DNA of 64,000 nucleotides from Saccharopolyspora gloriosae (GTDB lineage: Bacteria; Actinomycetota; Actinomycetes; Mycobacteriales; Pseudonocardiaceae): the NCBI RefSeq assembly GCF_022828475.1, contig NZ_CP059557.1, positions 1,426,001 to 1,490,000 on the forward strand. The letters are read 5' to 3'. Below are positions 63,495 to 64,000 of this stretch, piece by piece. Within the stretch, counting starts at the first letter, position 1. Each line of letters begins with the position of its first letter. The notes beneath the pieces are model-generated. The model ran no database searches, was not told where the DNA came from, and saw only the letters and a program-made list of their open reading frames with translations. The translations under genes and the position numbers were made by a program.

Positions 63495-63644
63495 ATCTGC
63501 ATCAGCGAGTCGTCATGATCGGTGCGCAGGGCAGTCCGGCGAGAGCGTCGGCGCCGCCGGTTACGCTCGAAAACGCTGGCACCCGGCACTGCGGGGCAGG
63601 CGGCACAACATCCGCAAAGACCGACGAGAAGGGGTCCGCGCACC

Positions 63645-64000
63645 GTGACCGAGATCGTGGCGCCGAAGGTTCAGCTGATCGGCAAGACCGAGTTCTTCCC
63701 GCCGGCCGACGTGGACTGGTCCACCGACGCCGACGGCGGCCAAGCGCTCGCGGAATTCGCCGGCCGGGCCTGCTACCAGTCCTGGCACAAGCCGAACCCG
63801 GCGACCGCGACGAACGCGGGCTACCTCCGGCACATCATGGAGGTCGGCCACCTCTCGGTCCTGGAACACGGCTCGGTCACCTTCTACCTGACCGGGATGT
63901 CGCGGTCGCTGACCCACGAACTGATCCGGCACCGGCACTTCTCCTACTCGCAGCTGTCCCAGCGCTACGTCCCGGAACGCGACGCCGCGATGGTGGAGCC
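63645..64000 (+). CDS. thyX: Flavin-dependent thymidylate synthase ThyX (5' part)
   Basis: ThyX makes dTMP from dUMP using methylene-tetrahydrofolate, NADPH and FAD. The 118 codons visible start at GTG 63645 after GAGAAGGGG and include [29 protein letters not shown] and the signature [13 protein letters not shown] (RHRxxSxxxxSxR). The gene runs off the right edge. In M. tuberculosis thyX also lies a short way from dapB and pnp, so the general order is conserved. Confidence 0.95.
   Translation, partial: MTEIVAPKVQLIGKTEFFPPADVDWSTDADGGQALAEFAGRACYQSWHKPNPATATNAGYLRHIMEVGHLSVLEHGSVTFYLTGMSRSLTHELIRHRHFSYSQLSQRYVPERDAAMVE

Overview
The window is high-GC DNA with actinobacterial gene content. 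It has many GTG starts, GTGA/ATGA stop-start overlaps, a Scr1-type HTH/DUF397 pair, F420-type reductases, a Gly/Pro-rich IF-2, CobIJ fusion and ThyX. Gene orders match those known from Mycobacterium (cobG-cobH-cobIJ/cobK; proS/DUF4439/lipoprotein/rimP-nusA-ylxR-infB-rbfA-nrnA-dinF). A Pseudonocardiaceae-like genome (Saccharopolyspora or a relative) is the best guess; the sequence alone does not fix the genus.

Layout. 1-18.5 kb: a cobalamin riboswitch pointing out of the left edge, then corrin-ring genes cobG-cobH-cobIJ (+), cobK (-) and cbiD (+). About 10.5 kb of accessory genes separates these from cobM-cobL (-). The accessory genes are a small secreted beta/gamma-crystallin-like protein, a secreted CocE-type hydrolase, an alpha/beta hydrolase, an HTH/DUF397 pair, an SDR, two Ddn-like reductases, an old-yellow-enzyme with its MarR regulator, and a GNAT next to decayed GNAT and Abi-like fragments. 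cobL is split by an apparent one-base deletion. 18.9-24.2 kb: PPOX protein, DEAD helicase, yaaA, proS. 24.3-32.5 kb: an accessory block with a membrane-anchored NB-ARC/TPR protein, an intact IS3-family element, HAD hydrolase, YjbQ, a class V aminotransferase and a Gln-rich membrane protein. 32.5-52.8 kb: the conserved translation/RNA-processing core (DUF4439, lipoprotein, rimP, nusA, ylxR, infB, DUF503, rbfA, nrnA, CGNR, MATE, truB, ribF, HTH, ThpR, rpsO, pnp, M16 peptidase, dapB).

52.9-59 kb is the most interesting part. A consensus-like promoter sits where it would make a leaderless mRNA starting at the ATG of a 26-residue peptide. That peptide carries the RLHVDL...C signature of actinobacterial sulfur-responsive leader peptides. 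It is followed by about 400 nt of untranslated RNA, then a secreted SBP56/methanethiol-oxidase-like protein, a Met/His-rich multi-pass membrane protein that looks copper related, and a YeeE/YedE (TsuA-like) sulfur transporter. Two small secreted peptides with a shared tail motif follow. I infer a cysteine- or sulfur-controlled module that oxidises an organosulfur compound outside the membrane and imports the released sulfur.

59-64 kb: VTT/DedA-like protein, GNAT, YcaQ-type glycosylase, DUF4097 protein, a ribbon-helix-helix protein with a candidate operator at its start, and the beginning of thyX, cut by the window edge. A family of long nested-hairpin repeats occurs three times (21.3, 43.3 and 59.7 kb), each between genes and with compensatory arm changes.
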